DNA from: Colwellia sp. | GTDB lineage: Bacteria; Pseudomonadota; Gammaproteobacteria; Enterobacterales; Alteromonadaceae | Length of the DNA: 55,683 bases | Assembly: GCA_002733765.1 (NCBI GenBank) | Contig: NVWU01000026.1 | Coordinates: forward strand, 1-55,683 | Direction of reading: 5' to 3' | Shown here: positions 27,347 through 36,524 of the stretch, piece after piece | Layout of the letters: every line of letters starts with the position of its first letter | Position numbering within the stretch: position 1 is the stretch's first letter | Notes under the pieces: generated by a model | Told to the model about the DNA's origin: nothing | What the model saw: only the letters and a program-made list of their open reading frames with translations | Databases searched by the model: none | Translations under genes and position numbers: made by a program

Positions 27347-27417
27347 GTTCGACCATTCTCACTCAGATGAGGTACATTCATTAAATTATTTATCATGACT
27401 TTTAGTGATATTTAACA

Positions 27418-28260
27418 TTAATAATCTAATAACTGTTCAATAAAAAACTCTAAATGCCCAGAGGCTTGCTGCGGTACAGGCCAGTTAACAATTTTACTCG
27501 CTAATCCCTTAAATGCTTTTGCCGCGGGTGAGTTAGGAAAAGCTTCTACGATAGCTTGTTGCTTACGTACTGATTTTCGAATGTTTTCATCAAAAGGGAC
27601 TATCGCAACTAACTCAAGTGCGACATCTAAAAACCTGTCGGTAACCTTAGTAAGCTTGGCAAATAGTTGCTGCCCTTCTTTCTGGCTACGAACCATATTA
27701 GCGACTACTTTAAATTTAAATACACCATGATCACGATTTAATAATTTCATTAAGGCATAACAATCTGTAATAGAAGTTGGCTCATCACAAACGACGAGCA
27801 TCACATCTTGAGCTGCTCGAGTAAAGCTAAGCACCATATCTGAAATACCTGCGGCAGTATCAACGATCAACACATCAAATTGTGTTTGCATTTCACTAAA
27901 CGCACGAATCAAACCAGCATGTTCCGATGGTGTTAAATCAACCATGGATTGAGAACCTGAAGTCGCAGGAATTATTTTAATATTACTAGGACCTGTGATA
28001 ATGATATCATCAAGTTCACACTCACCTGATAACACATGAGAAAGGTTTCGTTTAACCCGAAGTCCTAACATCACATCAACATTGGCCAAGCCTAAATCAG
28101 CATCTAACACTAAGACACGTTTGCCTTGTTGCCCCAATGCAATGGCGGTGTTCAACGATACATTGGTTTTACCAACACCGCCTTTACCACCTGAAACTGC
28201 TATTACCTTAACTTTATTTGATTCCTGCATTTTTCTTAAGCCGCTCGCTTGATCTGCCAT
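27418..28260 (-). CDS. flhG: Flagellar number regulator FlhG (FleN), MinD-like ATPase
   Basis: The 280-aa MinD/ParA ATPase has the deviant Walker A KGGVGKTN (26-32), a switch I with Asp-Leu-Gly-Leu-Ala-Asn and switch II with Asp-Thr-Ala-Ala-Gly-Ile. An N-terminal tail (Gln-Ala-Ser-Gly-Leu-Arg-Lys-Met) resembles the DQAxxLR motif by which FlhG stimulates the FlhF GTPase. It limits flagellum number, and in Vibrio/Pseudomonas it antagonises FlrA/FleQ. It is separated from flhF by 310 bp filled by a repeat element, which is unusual because the two are normally adjacent. Confidence 0.94.
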   Translation of the reverse strand: MADQASGLRKMQESNKVKVIAVSGGKGGVGKTNVSLNTAIALGQQGKRVLVLDADLGLANVDVMLGLRVKRNLSHVLSGECELDDIIITGPSNIKIIPATSGSQSMVDLTPSEHAGLIRAFSEMQTQFDVLIVDTAAGISDMVLSFTRAAQDVMLVVCDEPTSITDCYALMKLLNRDHGVFKFKVVANMVRSQKEGQQLFAKLTKVTDRFLDVALELVAIVPFDENIRKSVRKQQAIVEAFPNSPAAKAFKGLASKIVNWPVPQQASGHLEFFIEQLLDY

Positions 28261-28279
28261 TTATTACTTCTTATGATAT

Positions 28280-28542
28280 ACCAATTCTATTAAATTTATT
28301 CCCATCTCAGAACTATATTAGAGATTCAATAACAAATTAAACTCATTTGGATCTAGTCATTCTAAATCAACTTAATTTTTACCGTTAGTAGCCCTGCGAC
28401 AAGCTCGCTCCCGAAGAGCAAGTTTAAAAGGCCTACAACCTGTGTTATTGATTTCGATAAGGAATAGCCTTTCTCTTCAATCAATGCCTTCTCTTTAAAC
28501 CTTTAAATTCCCGATGAGTGCGAAATAACTTAATATACTTGG
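28280..28542. mobile_element. MITE-like element A2 between flhF and flhG
   Basis: This about 263-bp non-coding block fills the 310-bp flhF-flhG gap. Its ends are imperfect inverted repeats of about 27 bp (28280-28308 and 28516-28542; both begin with CCAA and TATTAA when read inward). The interior 28441-28490 is nearly the same as 18521-18571 in element A1, with the shared block CTCTTCAATCAATGCCTT. A 7-bp GC-rich hairpin (28404-28422) would form in the operon mRNA. The ends differ from A1, so it is a related but distinct type. No ORF is present. Confidence 0.62.
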
Positions 28543-28570
28543 TCTTGCTTCTTTATTTCAATCAAGAAGA

Positions 28571-30139
28571 CTAGGATATAACTGCAGTCGGAGCTATTGG
28601 CATTGTTCTCACTATTGGCTGCATAAAGCTAGTATTATTTTTTGATGACTTCATTGCCATTTTATCTGCAAGCGTAACCAATTTTTCAGCATTTGCAACC
28701 TTAATATCTTCTGGAACTCTTTGACCGTCAGTAAGATACCCTATTGGTAAGCCATTTTGAATTGAAGTTGTAATAATTTCGCCAATACTTACACTTTCAT
28801 CAAGTTTAGTATAAATACAACCCGACAATGGTACTTTTTTAAAGCGATCGACATTTTCCTGCATTACTTGTTGCTGACTATTTGCAGCCAGTACTAAATA
28901 ATTACGAATTCTAAAGCGTGCATTTGACACTAAATTAGCTAGGTTTTCAGCTAAACGAATATCTCGCTGTCCCATTCCTGCAGTATCAATTAAAATTAAT
29001 TTCTTTTTAGCATACTGTTGTAATAACGTATCTAAAGCTTGACTATCTTTAGCTAGGTTCACTTGACAACCAATTATTTTTCCATAAGTCGCTAATTGTT
29101 CAAAGCCGGCAATTCGATAGGTATCTGTAGAAATTAGTGCGACCTGCTCATGACCATGTATTTGTGCAAAACGAGCGGCAAGTTTGGCAATAGTAGTGGT
29201 TTTCCCTACACCGGTAGGACCCACTAAAGCAACAATACCACCACGATAAATAATGTCATTTTGAGTCGTGTTAATTTGTTCACTGATCAATTTTTTAGCA
29301 TGCTGCCAAGCTTCTGCTTCATGAATTTGTACTGGCACATAACCAGCAATTTGATCTGCTATTTGTTCATTTAAGCCCAACGCTAATAAACGCGTAATTA
29401 ATACTGCGCGTTGTGGATCTTTTTGTGCCATATCTTGCCACATCAAACCTGATACTTGATGTTCAAGCAATTGTCTAATAGACGCCATTTCTTGCTGTAT
29501 TTTTTCAAAATCTTGCTGGCTGACATTGGCATCAGGGCTAATTTGTTGTTCAGGTGCTTGGTTAGCCAATAATTTTTTTGCCATATGCTCGGCTTCAAGT
29601 GAAGTATGTTCTGCTAACATTGACGCATTAGTTGGCTTTATTTCTACGGTTGAATCATATGGAGCAGGAATAGTGCCGTCAGGTTTTGAATGGCTTAATC
29701 TTTGGGTAAAACTACGTAATTGTTTTTCAATGTCATCATCATGTTTTACTGCTTGTTGAGTGTTTGTTTCCCTAATTTCTTGTTGATTTTGTATCTCAGT
29801 GCTTTGCTGAACTTGACGATTAAGTAATGCTGATAAACTATCCGCTGGAGCATTTGTATTTGAAGAGGGATGAGGTATTTGCAAAGCACTTGCATTTCCT
29901 TCATTTAATTGTGCTTCAGCAGGTACACCAATATTGACAACATCATTGGATACTTCACGCGTAGTGACAATATCAGATGTGGTTTTAGGTAACGGCTGGC
30001 TATAATCAATAGCGGCCATTAATTCAACACCTTCAGGAATTTTTTTATTAGACATAATTACGGCATCAGCACCTAATTCGTCTTTAATTTGTGCTAATGC
30101 GCTACGCATATCTTTGGCAACAAAACGTCTAATTTTCAC
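28571..30139 (-). CDS. flhF: Polar flagellum placement GTPase FlhF
   Basis: The 522-aa SRP-type GTPase has an N-terminal basic segment (Lys-Ile-Arg-Arg-Phe) and a long, low-complexity B domain (about 50-220, rich in Gln, Asn, Ser and Thr). The NG domain follows, with P-loop Gly-Pro-Thr-Gly-Val-Gly-Lys (K313), Asp-Thr-Tyr-Arg-Ile-Ala and Thr-Lys-Leu-Asp-Glu. It marks the pole where the first flagellar ring forms. The start is GTG at 30139 with AGAGAGG six bases upstream. A 9-bp inverted repeat (30156-30164 and 30175-30183) lies in the gap to flhA. Confidence 0.94.
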   Translation of the reverse strand: MKIRRFVAKDMRSALAQIKDELGADAVIMSNKKIPEGVELMAAIDYSQPLPKTTSDIVTTREVSNDVVNIGVPAEAQLNEGNASALQIPHPSSNTNAPADSLSALLNRQVQQSTEIQNQQEIRETNTQQAVKHDDDIEKQLRSFTQRLSHSKPDGTIPAPYDSTVEIKPTNASMLAEHTSLEAEHMAKKLLANQAPEQQISPDANVSQQDFEKIQQEMASIRQLLEHQVSGLMWQDMAQKDPQRAVLITRLLALGLNEQIADQIAGYVPVQIHEAEAWQHAKKLISEQINTTQNDIIYRGGIVALVGPTGVGKTTTIAKLAARFAQIHGHEQVALISTDTYRIAGFEQLATYGKIIGCQVNLAKDSQALDTLLQQYAKKKLILIDTAGMGQRDIRLAENLANLVSNARFRIRNYLVLAANSQQQVMQENVDRFKKVPLSGCIYTKLDESVSIGEIITTSIQNGLPIGYLTDGQRVPEDIKVANAEKLVTLADKMAMKSSKNNTSFMQPIVRTMPIAPTAVIS

Positions 30140-30155
30140 AATTAACCTCTCTTTT

Positions 30156-30183
30156 AGTGACGAGTGAGCTGTTGCTCGTCACT
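30156..30183. repeat. Inverted repeat in the flhA-flhF gap
   Basis: AGTGACGAG and CTCGTCACT form a perfect 9-bp stem with a 10-base loop immediately upstream of the flhF ribosome site. There is no T tract, so it is not an intrinsic terminator. It may affect flhF translation or mRNA stability. Confidence 0.5.
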
Positions 30184-30188
30184 GACAA

Positions 30189-32291
30189 TTACTGCCCAAT
30201 GGCACTAACTATTTTAATTTGTTTGTCATCAGGAATTTCTTGATAAGAAATTACCCGTAAACTCGGTATAGTGTATTTTACAAATTTAGCCAGCACTGTT
30301 CGTAAAATCCCTGACGTTAATAATATTGGGGTATCGCCTGACATTTCCTGCTGTTGTGATCCATCCGTTAACGACTTCTGTAAACGTTCAGCTAAACCAG
30401 GTTCAATACCTGCGCCATCATCACCTGCCATCTGCATTGACTGGTGCAACATTTGTTCCAACTCAGGCGCCAAGGTTATGACGGGTACTTCAACCGCGGC
30501 ACCAACTAAATCTTGAATGATAAATTTCCGTATACTGATACGCACCGCAGCGGTTAATACTTCAGCATCTTGACTCTTAGGGCCATACTCAACTAGCGTT
30601 TGTACAATAGAACGCATATCTCGAACAGCAACCCCTTCATTCATCAGGTTTTGCAACACTTTAACTACTGTACCTAGCGTTAACGTGTCAGGAATAAAAC
30701 CTTCGACAAGTTTAGGGTATGTTTTAGCGAGCATATCAAGTAAATTTTGAACTTCTTCATGCCCTAACAATTGCGCGGCATTATTGGTTAGAATTTGACT
30801 TAAATGAGTAGCTAAAACCGTTGCTGAATCTACCACGGTATAGCCAAGCGTTTGTGCTTGCTCTCGTTGATTATGATTGATCCAAATGGCATCTAAACCA
30901 AAAGCAGGATCTTTTGTCGCGACACCATCCAAGGTACCAAAAACTTGTCCTGGATTAATCGCTAATTCTTGATCATGGCGAATTTCAGCACTACCAATAG
31001 TCACGCCCATTAATGATATTTGATAACTGTTAGGATCTAAATCCAAATTATCACGAATATGTACCGCGGGTACTAAAAAGCCAAATTCTTGTGATAGTTT
31101 TTTCCGTACGCCTTTGATACGACTAAGTAATTCACCGCCTTGGGCTTTATCAACCAAAGGAATTAACCGATAACCTATCTCCAAACCTATCACATCAACA
31201 TGATTAACATCGTCCCAATCAAGATCTTTTACTTCGGCTTCTTGCTGCTGAATTTGTACTTGTTCTTCTTGTGCAATTTTTTCTAATTCTACCACTTTAT
31301 CAGCTTTACGCTGATTGCCTAAATACGCTGAACCAGCAATAAGAGCTGAAAATAACAAAAAGACAAAATGGGGCATACCCGGTATAACGCCCATAACAAA
31401 CATGACGCCAGCAGCAATATATAATGACTTAGCTTGGCCAAGCTGAGAGCTAACTTGCTCCCCCATGTCTTGCGCAGTATTTTGACGTGTCACCACAATA
31501 GCGGTAGCAACCGATAACAATAAGCCAGGTATTTGTGCGACTAAACCGTCACCAATAGTCAGTAAGGTATATATTTCAACCGCACTATTAAAGCTTAAAT
31601 CATGCTGTACCATACCAATAATTAAGCCACCAACTATGTTGATAAATAATATCAATATGCCCGCTATCGCATCCCCTTTAACAAATTTACTCGCACCGTC
31701 CATTGAGCCATAAAAATCTGCTTCACTTGTTACTTCAGTACGGCGCTCTTTAGCTTGTTCTTGGTTAATAAAGCCGGCATTTAAATCAGCATCAATGGCC
31801 ATTTGCTTTCCTGGCATAGCATCAAGCGTAAAGCGAGCGGTGACTTCTGCTATACGCCCAGCACCTTTAGTTACCACAACAAAATTAATAATAATTAAGA
31901 TTAAAAATACAACTAAACCAACAGCATAGTTGCCACCAATAACTACAGATCCAAATGCTTCAATAACCTTACCCGCGGCATCAGTTCCTTCATGCCCTTC
32001 TAATAACACCACCCGTGTACTAGCGACATTCAGTGCAAGCCGCAAAATAGTAGCAATAAGAATAACAGACGGAAATGAGCCAAACTCAAGTGGCTTCAAG
32101 GTATAGACAGTAATGAGCAGAACAACTAACGACAAAGCAATATTAAAAGAAAACAGTAAGTCAAGTAGCCATGCTGGCATAGGTAAAATAACCATACCTA
32201 AAGCAGCCATAACTAACAAAGGAGTTCCTAACCCAGAAATATGAGTGAGTTTCTTTTTATCGAATTGATTAAAATAGGCGGTTAATTGCAT
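30189..32291 (-). CDS. flhA: Flagellar export gate protein FlhA
   Basis: The 700-aa protein has about eight N-terminal transmembrane helices (about 20-330) with the conserved cytoplasmic FHIPEP-type loop (Asp-Ala-Met-Pro-Gly-Lys-Gln-Met-Ala-Ile-Asp-Ala-Asp). A linker and a large C-terminal cytoplasmic domain (about 370-695) that docks chaperone-substrate complexes follow. It forms the nonameric ring of the proton-driven export gate. It begins a transcription unit flhA-flhF-flhG-fliA with a sigma-54-type site about 50 bp upstream. Confidence 0.95.
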   Translation of the reverse strand: MQLTAYFNQFDKKKLTHISGLGTPLLVMAALGMVILPMPAWLLDLLFSFNIALSLVVLLITVYTLKPLEFGSFPSVILIATILRLALNVASTRVVLLEGHEGTDAAGKVIEAFGSVVIGGNYAVGLVVFLILIIINFVVVTKGAGRIAEVTARFTLDAMPGKQMAIDADLNAGFINQEQAKERRTEVTSEADFYGSMDGASKFVKGDAIAGILILFINIVGGLIIGMVQHDLSFNSAVEIYTLLTIGDGLVAQIPGLLLSVATAIVVTRQNTAQDMGEQVSSQLGQAKSLYIAAGVMFVMGVIPGMPHFVFLLFSALIAGSAYLGNQRKADKVVELEKIAQEEQVQIQQQEAEVKDLDWDDVNHVDVIGLEIGYRLIPLVDKAQGGELLSRIKGVRKKLSQEFGFLVPAVHIRDNLDLDPNSYQISLMGVTIGSAEIRHDQELAINPGQVFGTLDGVATKDPAFGLDAIWINHNQREQAQTLGYTVVDSATVLATHLSQILTNNAAQLLGHEEVQNLLDMLAKTYPKLVEGFIPDTLTLGTVVKVLQNLMNEGVAVRDMRSIVQTLVEYGPKSQDAEVLTAAVRISIRKFIIQDLVGAAVEVPVITLAPELEQMLHQSMQMAGDDGAGIEPGLAERLQKSLTDGSQQQEMSGDTPILLTSGILRTVLAKFVKYTIPSLRVISYQEIPDDKQIKIVSAIGQ

Positions 32292-32340
32292 TAATTACTA
32301 CTAGCTCTTGATGGTGGTTTTTTGACGCTAATAATAAAAT

Positions 32341-32357
32341 AGCAAGAGCTATACCAG
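32341..32357 (-). promoter_or_regulatory. Sigma-54-type promoter upstream of flhA
   Basis: Read on the minus strand the site is CTGGTATAGCTCTTGCT. It has GG at 32355-32354, exactly ten bases, then GC at 32343-32342, and TTGC at the -12 element. Predicted transcription start is near 32330, about 40 bases before the flhA ATG. In Vibrio the flhA operon is a class II, FlrA-dependent sigma-54 unit, which supports the call. Confidence 0.75.
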
Positions 32358-32390
32358 AAAGATAAAAAATAATTTATTAGTTAAAAGAGT

Positions 32391-32462
32391 TTAATTACCA
32401 ATAGCAAAGAAATCATTTTTAACAGGGGATATTTCGTCATTCGCAGCGGCTTTATTCATCAT
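32391..32462 (-). CDS. Possible 23-aa ORF between flhB and flhA
   Basis: Six bases after the flhB stop an ATG-ATG opens a 23-codon frame (MMNKAAANDEISPVKNDFFA, then three more residues) ending at 32391, just before the flhA promoter. It has no clear ribosome site of its own, but could be reached by coupling from flhB. It may be chance. It would be a leftover or a tiny peptide at best. Confidence 0.2.
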   Translation of the reverse strand: MMNKAAANDEISPVKNDFFAIGN

Positions 32463-32467
32463 TTTTT

Positions 32468-33598
32468 TTAGTATTTAAACTCTTCGGGGATAGGTAATTC
32501 TTTAGCAATAGGAATAGGCTTTTTAGCACGACCTTTTTTGTGTTCATTAAGTTGAAAAATAAAAGCCAGCACTTGTGCTACCGCTGCGTATAATTCTTCG
32601 GGAATATCTTGATCAACTTTTGCCGTATAATAAAGTGAACGAGCTAAAGCTGCTGATTGAATAATTTCAACACCATTTTCTTTGGCAATGGTTCGAATGT
32701 GCATGGCCATTTCATCAATACCTTTTGCCACTAATTTTGGCGCACCGCCAACAGCAGCGTCATATTTTAATGCTATGCTATAGTGTGTAGGGTTGGTGAT
32801 AACCACATCAGAATTAGGTACTTCACCCATCATTCTGCGCTGCGACATTTCATACTGTGTTCGTTTAATACGCCCTTTTACTTCAGGGTTACCCTCAGTA
32901 TTTTTATGCTCATCTTTAATTTCTTGCTTAGTCATTTTCAGTTGGCGTGTGTGATTCCATACCTGATATGGCGCATCAATAATCGCGATAATGCCAATAG
33001 ATAACGCTAAGGTTAAGAACATCCATAGCAACATATTAACGGCATGGCCAAAGTTAGTTGGTATTGCCTCTAAACTTAAGCCTAGTATTTGGTCAAATAA
33101 TCCTGTTAATAATAAAAAGGCGACAATAAAAACCACAAAAAACTTTAAAATGGACTTAATCAATTCAACCGCAGCTTGTACACCAAACATACGTTTAAAA
33201 CCAGCGGCAGGAGACAACCGGCTTGCTTTAGGCGCCATAGCTTCCCAAGAAAAACTCATACCCCCCAGTAATGTATTACCAATAAAAGCAGCAACAACGA
33301 TAATAAAAAAAATCCATAACATCGGCGCAATAACCAAACTAACACTATTACCAATAACACTAAAAAGGGCATTAACATCCATGACTTCACGACGACTTAA
33401 GCTAAACAATCGTTTCATCATAAGAGACATGCCCTCCACCAATGAATTTCCCATCAATAGCATGGCACAAGCACTACCGACTAAGACAAACATAGTACCC
33501 AAGTCTTTTGAACGTGCTATTTGACCTTTTTTTCTAGCATCGGTTAGCTTTTTTGCCGTTGGTTCTTCGGTTTTTTCACCGCTATCAGACTCTGCCAT
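32468..33598 (-). CDS. flhB: Flagellar export switch protein FlhB
   Basis: The 376-aa protein has four N-terminal transmembrane helices (about 30-215) and a cytoplasmic C-domain with the self-cleavage motif NPTH at 269-272, the same numbering as Salmonella. Cleavage after Asn switches export from rod/hook to filament substrates under FliK control. The N-terminus (Ser-Gly-Glu-Lys-Thr-Glu-Glu-Pro-Thr) is typical. It is the last gene of the fliK-to-flhB run, 30 bp after fliR. Confidence 0.95.
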   Translation of the reverse strand: MAESDSGEKTEEPTAKKLTDARKKGQIARSKDLGTMFVLVGSACAMLLMGNSLVEGMSLMMKRLFSLSRREVMDVNALFSVIGNSVSLVIAPMLWIFFIIVVAAFIGNTLLGGMSFSWEAMAPKASRLSPAAGFKRMFGVQAAVELIKSILKFFVVFIVAFLLLTGLFDQILGLSLEAIPTNFGHAVNMLLWMFLTLALSIGIIAIIDAPYQVWNHTRQLKMTKQEIKDEHKNTEGNPEVKGRIKRTQYEMSQRRMMGEVPNSDVVITNPTHYSIALKYDAAVGGAPKLVAKGIDEMAMHIRTIAKENGVEIIQSAALARSLYYTAKVDQDIPEELYAAVAQVLAFIFQLNEHKKGRAKKPIPIAKELPIPEEFKY

Positions 33599-33628
33599 AG
33601 GATATTACCTTTAAAATAGCACCCTTAA

Positions 33629-34411
33629 TCAAGTTGCCTTACAGTCAATTAAATAACAACTAAAATCAAGCGCGCGCTGCCACTGTAATTCAAAATGAGT
33701 TAAAAAGTTACCAAACGTTAACCACATAATCAGTAACCCAGCCATCATGGTTATCGGGAAGCCGATTGCAAAAATGTTAAGTTGAGGAGCGGCACGGGTC
33801 ATAACGCCAAAAGAAAAGTTTATGAGTAACATCGCAGTTAACGGGGCAAGTGCTAGCGATAATGCCGTAGCAAACATCCAACCGCCCCAAAGAACAATTT
33901 CTTTATATTTAATACTAAAAAAGAGTTCACTACCTATCGGCAAGGTGTCAAAACTAGCGGTAATAAATTGTAAATAAGCTAAATGCCCATCCATCACCCA
34001 AAACAGTAAAGTAGATAAAATTAAAAAGAATTGACCAACGGCAGGAACATTCATACCACTAGCAGGGTCAACTAATGAAGCAAAACCTAACCCCGATTGC
34101 ATAGCAATAATTTGTCCCGCTAAGGTAAAGGTATTCACCACCATAATAGTCATAAAGCCTAGCATGACACCAATAATAGTTTGCTGAGCTAATAATATCG
34201 CGGTATTAAATGATAATAGATTTTCAAGGTTGGTCGGCGGTATTGCCGGCATAATAGCGATGGTAACCGTTACGCATAAAAACAATTTAATACGCGTAGG
34301 TATTGTCCGAGCGCCAAAGCCTATCATGGTCATAATTAAGGCGGAAACACGGGTAAAAGGCAATATAAAATCAGCCAGATATTGATTAATAACTGACTCA
34401 GTAAACTCCAC
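33629..34411 (-). CDS. fliR: Flagellar export gate protein FliR
   Basis: The 260-aa hydrophobic protein has about six membrane segments and conserved Gly-Phe residues of the gate (Gly-Leu-Gly-Phe-Ala and Pro-Ala-Ser-Gly-Met-Asn). With FliP and FliQ it forms the helical export channel core. The GTG start shares one base with the fliQ stop (TAGTG), so the two are translationally coupled. Length is normal. Confidence 0.94.
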   Translation of the reverse strand: MEFTESVINQYLADFILPFTRVSALIMTMIGFGARTIPTRIKLFLCVTVTIAIMPAIPPTNLENLLSFNTAILLAQQTIIGVMLGFMTIMVVNTFTLAGQIIAMQSGLGFASLVDPASGMNVPAVGQFFLILSTLLFWVMDGHLAYLQFITASFDTLPIGSELFFSIKYKEIVLWGGWMFATALSLALAPLTAMLLINFSFGVMTRAAPQLNIFAIGFPITMMAGLLIMWLTFGNFLTHFELQWQRALDFSCYLIDCKAT

Positions 34412-34680
34412 TAGCTCACCACACTTGGAATACTTTCAATTAACCGAAAAGTATAATCCATAAGTTTTTGTATTCCCCAATGCCCACCATAAATAAGGGC
34501 AAGCAACGTGACAATGAGTCTAGGCAGAAAGCTTAAGGTTTGTTCATTAATTGATGTTGCGGCTTGAAAAACAGCCACAAGTAGACCGACAAATAAACTG
34601 GGTAAGATTACCGCACTAACCAGCATAATAACGAGTAGTAAAGCATCTCTTAATATGTCGACAAAGACTTCTGGTCCCAT
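34411..34680 (-). CDS. fliQ: Flagellar export gate protein FliQ
   Basis: The 89-aa protein has two transmembrane helices (about 15-38 and 50-75) joined by a loop with Phe-Gln-Ala-Ala-Thr-Ser-Ile-Asn-Glu-Gln-Thr-Leu-Ser-Phe, the family signature. Four FliQ subunits wrap the FliP5FliR1 core. It lies between fliP (72 bp upstream) and fliR (one-base overlap). Confidence 0.94.
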   Translation of the reverse strand: MGPEVFVDILRDALLLVIMLVSAVILPSLFVGLLVAVFQAATSINEQTLSFLPRLIVTLLALIYGGHWGIQKLMDYTFRLIESIPSVVS

Positions 34681-34752
34681 CTTACTTTCTCTTATTTTCT
34701 CTTATTCAGTTATAGCAACTGGTATTAATATTATTTATAACTTAACACTTAT

Positions 34753-35514
34753 TTATCCACCCATGCCATAGCTGGTGGCAATAGTACCAATAACTAAATT
34801 CCAACCATCGACTAACACAAATAGCATTAACTTAAACGGCAAAGAAACAATCATCGGCGATAACATCATCATACCCATCGCCATTAAAATACTAGCCACA
34901 ACTAAATCAATAATCAAAAAGGGAATGAATAGTATAAAACCGATTTGAAAAGCCGTTTTTAATTCACTGATAATAAAAGCAGGAATAATCACTGTCATTG
35001 GTAAATCAGTGGGTTTATCAACGGCTTTAAGGCCTGCCATTGACGCTAATGTATCAAGATCTTTTAGTCGAGTTTGTTCTAGCATAAAAGCGCGCAATGG
35101 CACTTTACCTTTATCTATCGCCTCTATTGATGTTAATTGGTCCGCTAAGTAAGGTTGAATCGCACTCTCATCTATTTGATTATAAACTGGCGTCATAATA
35201 AAAAGCGTCATAAACAAAGTTAAACCAATAATAACCTGATTTGACGGTGTTTGCTGTAAACCAAAGGCTTGTCGTAATATGGCCATAACAACCACAATAC
35301 GAGTAAACGACGTCATCATTATCACAGCAGCGGGGATAAAGCTCAATGCTGTCATAAAGATTAAAATTTGCAAAGTAACCGAGTATTCTTGAGAGCCGTC
35401 GGCATTAGTGGTTAACGTTAATGCCGTCATCGACAGATCTTCTGCCGCAAACACGCCAAAACTTAATATAGATGCGATAAAGGTGAGTAAAGCTAACAAA
35501 ACTATTTTTTTCAT
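34753..35514 (-). CDS. fliP: Flagellar export gate protein FliP
   Basis: The 253-aa protein has a cleavable signal peptide (about 1-23) and transmembrane helices around 45-70, 85-110, 185-215 and 225-245. Conserved FliP motifs include [10 protein letters not shown] and Leu-Arg-Gln-Ala-Phe-Gly-Leu-Gln. Five copies form the export channel. It starts nine bases after fliO, which assists its assembly. Confidence 0.95.
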   Translation of the reverse strand: MKKIVLLALLTFIASILSFGVFAAEDLSMTALTLTTNADGSQEYSVTLQILIFMTALSFIPAAVIMMTSFTRIVVVMAILRQAFGLQQTPSNQVIIGLTLFMTLFIMTPVYNQIDESAIQPYLADQLTSIEAIDKGKVPLRAFMLEQTRLKDLDTLASMAGLKAVDKPTDLPMTVIIPAFIISELKTAFQIGFILFIPFLIIDLVVASILMAMGMMMLSPMIVSLPFKLMLFVLVDGWNLVIGTIATSYGMGG

Positions 35515-35523
35515 CGTTATTTA

Positions 35524-36027
35524 TTATGTCTTTTTAGGTTTAAAATTAGTTTTTTTTAAAAACGCTAATACATTGCCAGTGAGCACTGAGCTTGTCTCAG
35601 GTTGGCTAGAAATAGGCTTTTCAAGACTTTTTATTAAGGTTATTTGCTGCGAGGTAACACCCAACACTAACTGTTGGTCACCCACTTGTGCAACAACAAG
35701 TCGCTCTTTAACCCCCAATGATAAACTTGCAACCACTTTTAACTGACCAGCATTTTGTTGGGTAACGTTAAATCGCTTTAAGACAAAAGCACTAATACCA
35801 ATTAATGCTAATACCATCAATAAGGATAAAATCATGCTGCCCACATCGGTATTTGCCATAACATGCTTACCAACTTCAGGAGGGCTTTTAACCAGCAACG
35901 GATCAGCTACTAATATTTCAGCTGCCTGTTTAACGATTTTATTTTCATCAAGTTCCCCTTGGGCATACGAAGTACTTGTTATAAAAAACAACAATAAAAT
36001 AGTGAAGGTGCATAAAAAATTAGGCAT
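35524..36027 (-). CDS. fliO: Flagellar biosynthesis protein FliO
   Basis: The 167-aa product has a signal-like hydrophobic start (about 4-20), a periplasmic stretch, one transmembrane helix (about 66-85) and a small cytoplasmic domain with Leu-Gly-Val-Lys-Glu-Arg-Leu-Val-Val-Ala-Gln-Val-Gly typical of FliO. It stabilises FliP during gate assembly. Its ATG overlaps the fliN stop (TAATG). The C-terminal tail is basic. Confidence 0.9.
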   Translation of the reverse strand: MPNFLCTFTILLLFFITSTSYAQGELDENKIVKQAAEILVADPLLVKSPPEVGKHVMANTDVGSMILSLLMVLALIGISAFVLKRFNVTQQNAGQLKVVASLSLGVKERLVVAQVGDQQLVLGVTSQQITLIKSLEKPISSQPETSSVLTGNVLAFLKKTNFKPKKT

Positions 36028-36434
36028 TACTTTAATTTTTTAATCCGTTCAACTTGACTAATAACGTCTGTTAAACGAATACCAAATTTATCGTTAACTA
36101 CCACGACTTCACCATGAGCGATTAGCGTACCATTAACAAGCACATCTAACGCTTCACCTGCGACTCTATCAAGTTCTACTACCGAGCCCTGATTAAGTTG
36201 TAGTAGGTTTCTAATACTAATATTACTACGTCCCACTTCCATAGAGATGGTAACTGGAATATCTAAAATACTATCAAGCCGACGTTTTTCTTCACCCGTA
36301 ATTGCTACATCATCTTCAGTTAACTCTTCTAAATCAACTGTTTCAACTTGTTCAGCTTTTTTTGCAGTGGCTTCAGCTTGTTCATCCAACGCTTCATCCC
36401 ACATACTTAGATCTTCATCATTATCATTACTCAT
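36027..36434 (-). CDS. fliN: Flagellar motor switch protein FliN
   Basis: The 135-aa product is counted from the ATG at 36434, chosen over a TTG five codons upstream because GAGG lies nine bases before the ATG. An acidic N-terminal half (about 1-60) precedes the SpoA domain (about 62-133, with Val-Glu-Val-Gly-Arg-like and Val-Val-Val-Asn-Asp-Lys-Phe-Gly motifs). It forms the bottom of the C-ring, binds CheY-P and the export ATPase regulator FliH. Confidence 0.94.
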   Translation of the reverse strand: MSNDNDEDLSMWDEALDEQAEATAKKAEQVETVDLEELTEDDVAITGEEKRRLDSILDIPVTISMEVGRSNISIRNLLQLNQGSVVELDRVAGEALDVLVNGTLIAHGEVVVVNDKFGIRLTDVISQVERIKKLK

Positions 36435-36524
36435 ACCAATTGGCCTCAACTCTCAATTTTTTACTATTAATATCTATTCATTATTAATCGGTTTTATTTA
36501 ATAAAATAACCGACTTTATATAAT

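Noticed and set aside
28404..28422. GC-rich hairpin in the flhF-flhG gap as a terminator
   Set aside because: No T tract follows on either strand. It is treated as part of the repeat element.
32991..33524. Long plus-strand ORF (177 codons) inside flhB
   Set aside because: It lies entirely opposite a full-length, well-conserved flhB and has the low-complexity Asn/Ile/Thr/Lys composition of an antisense frame.
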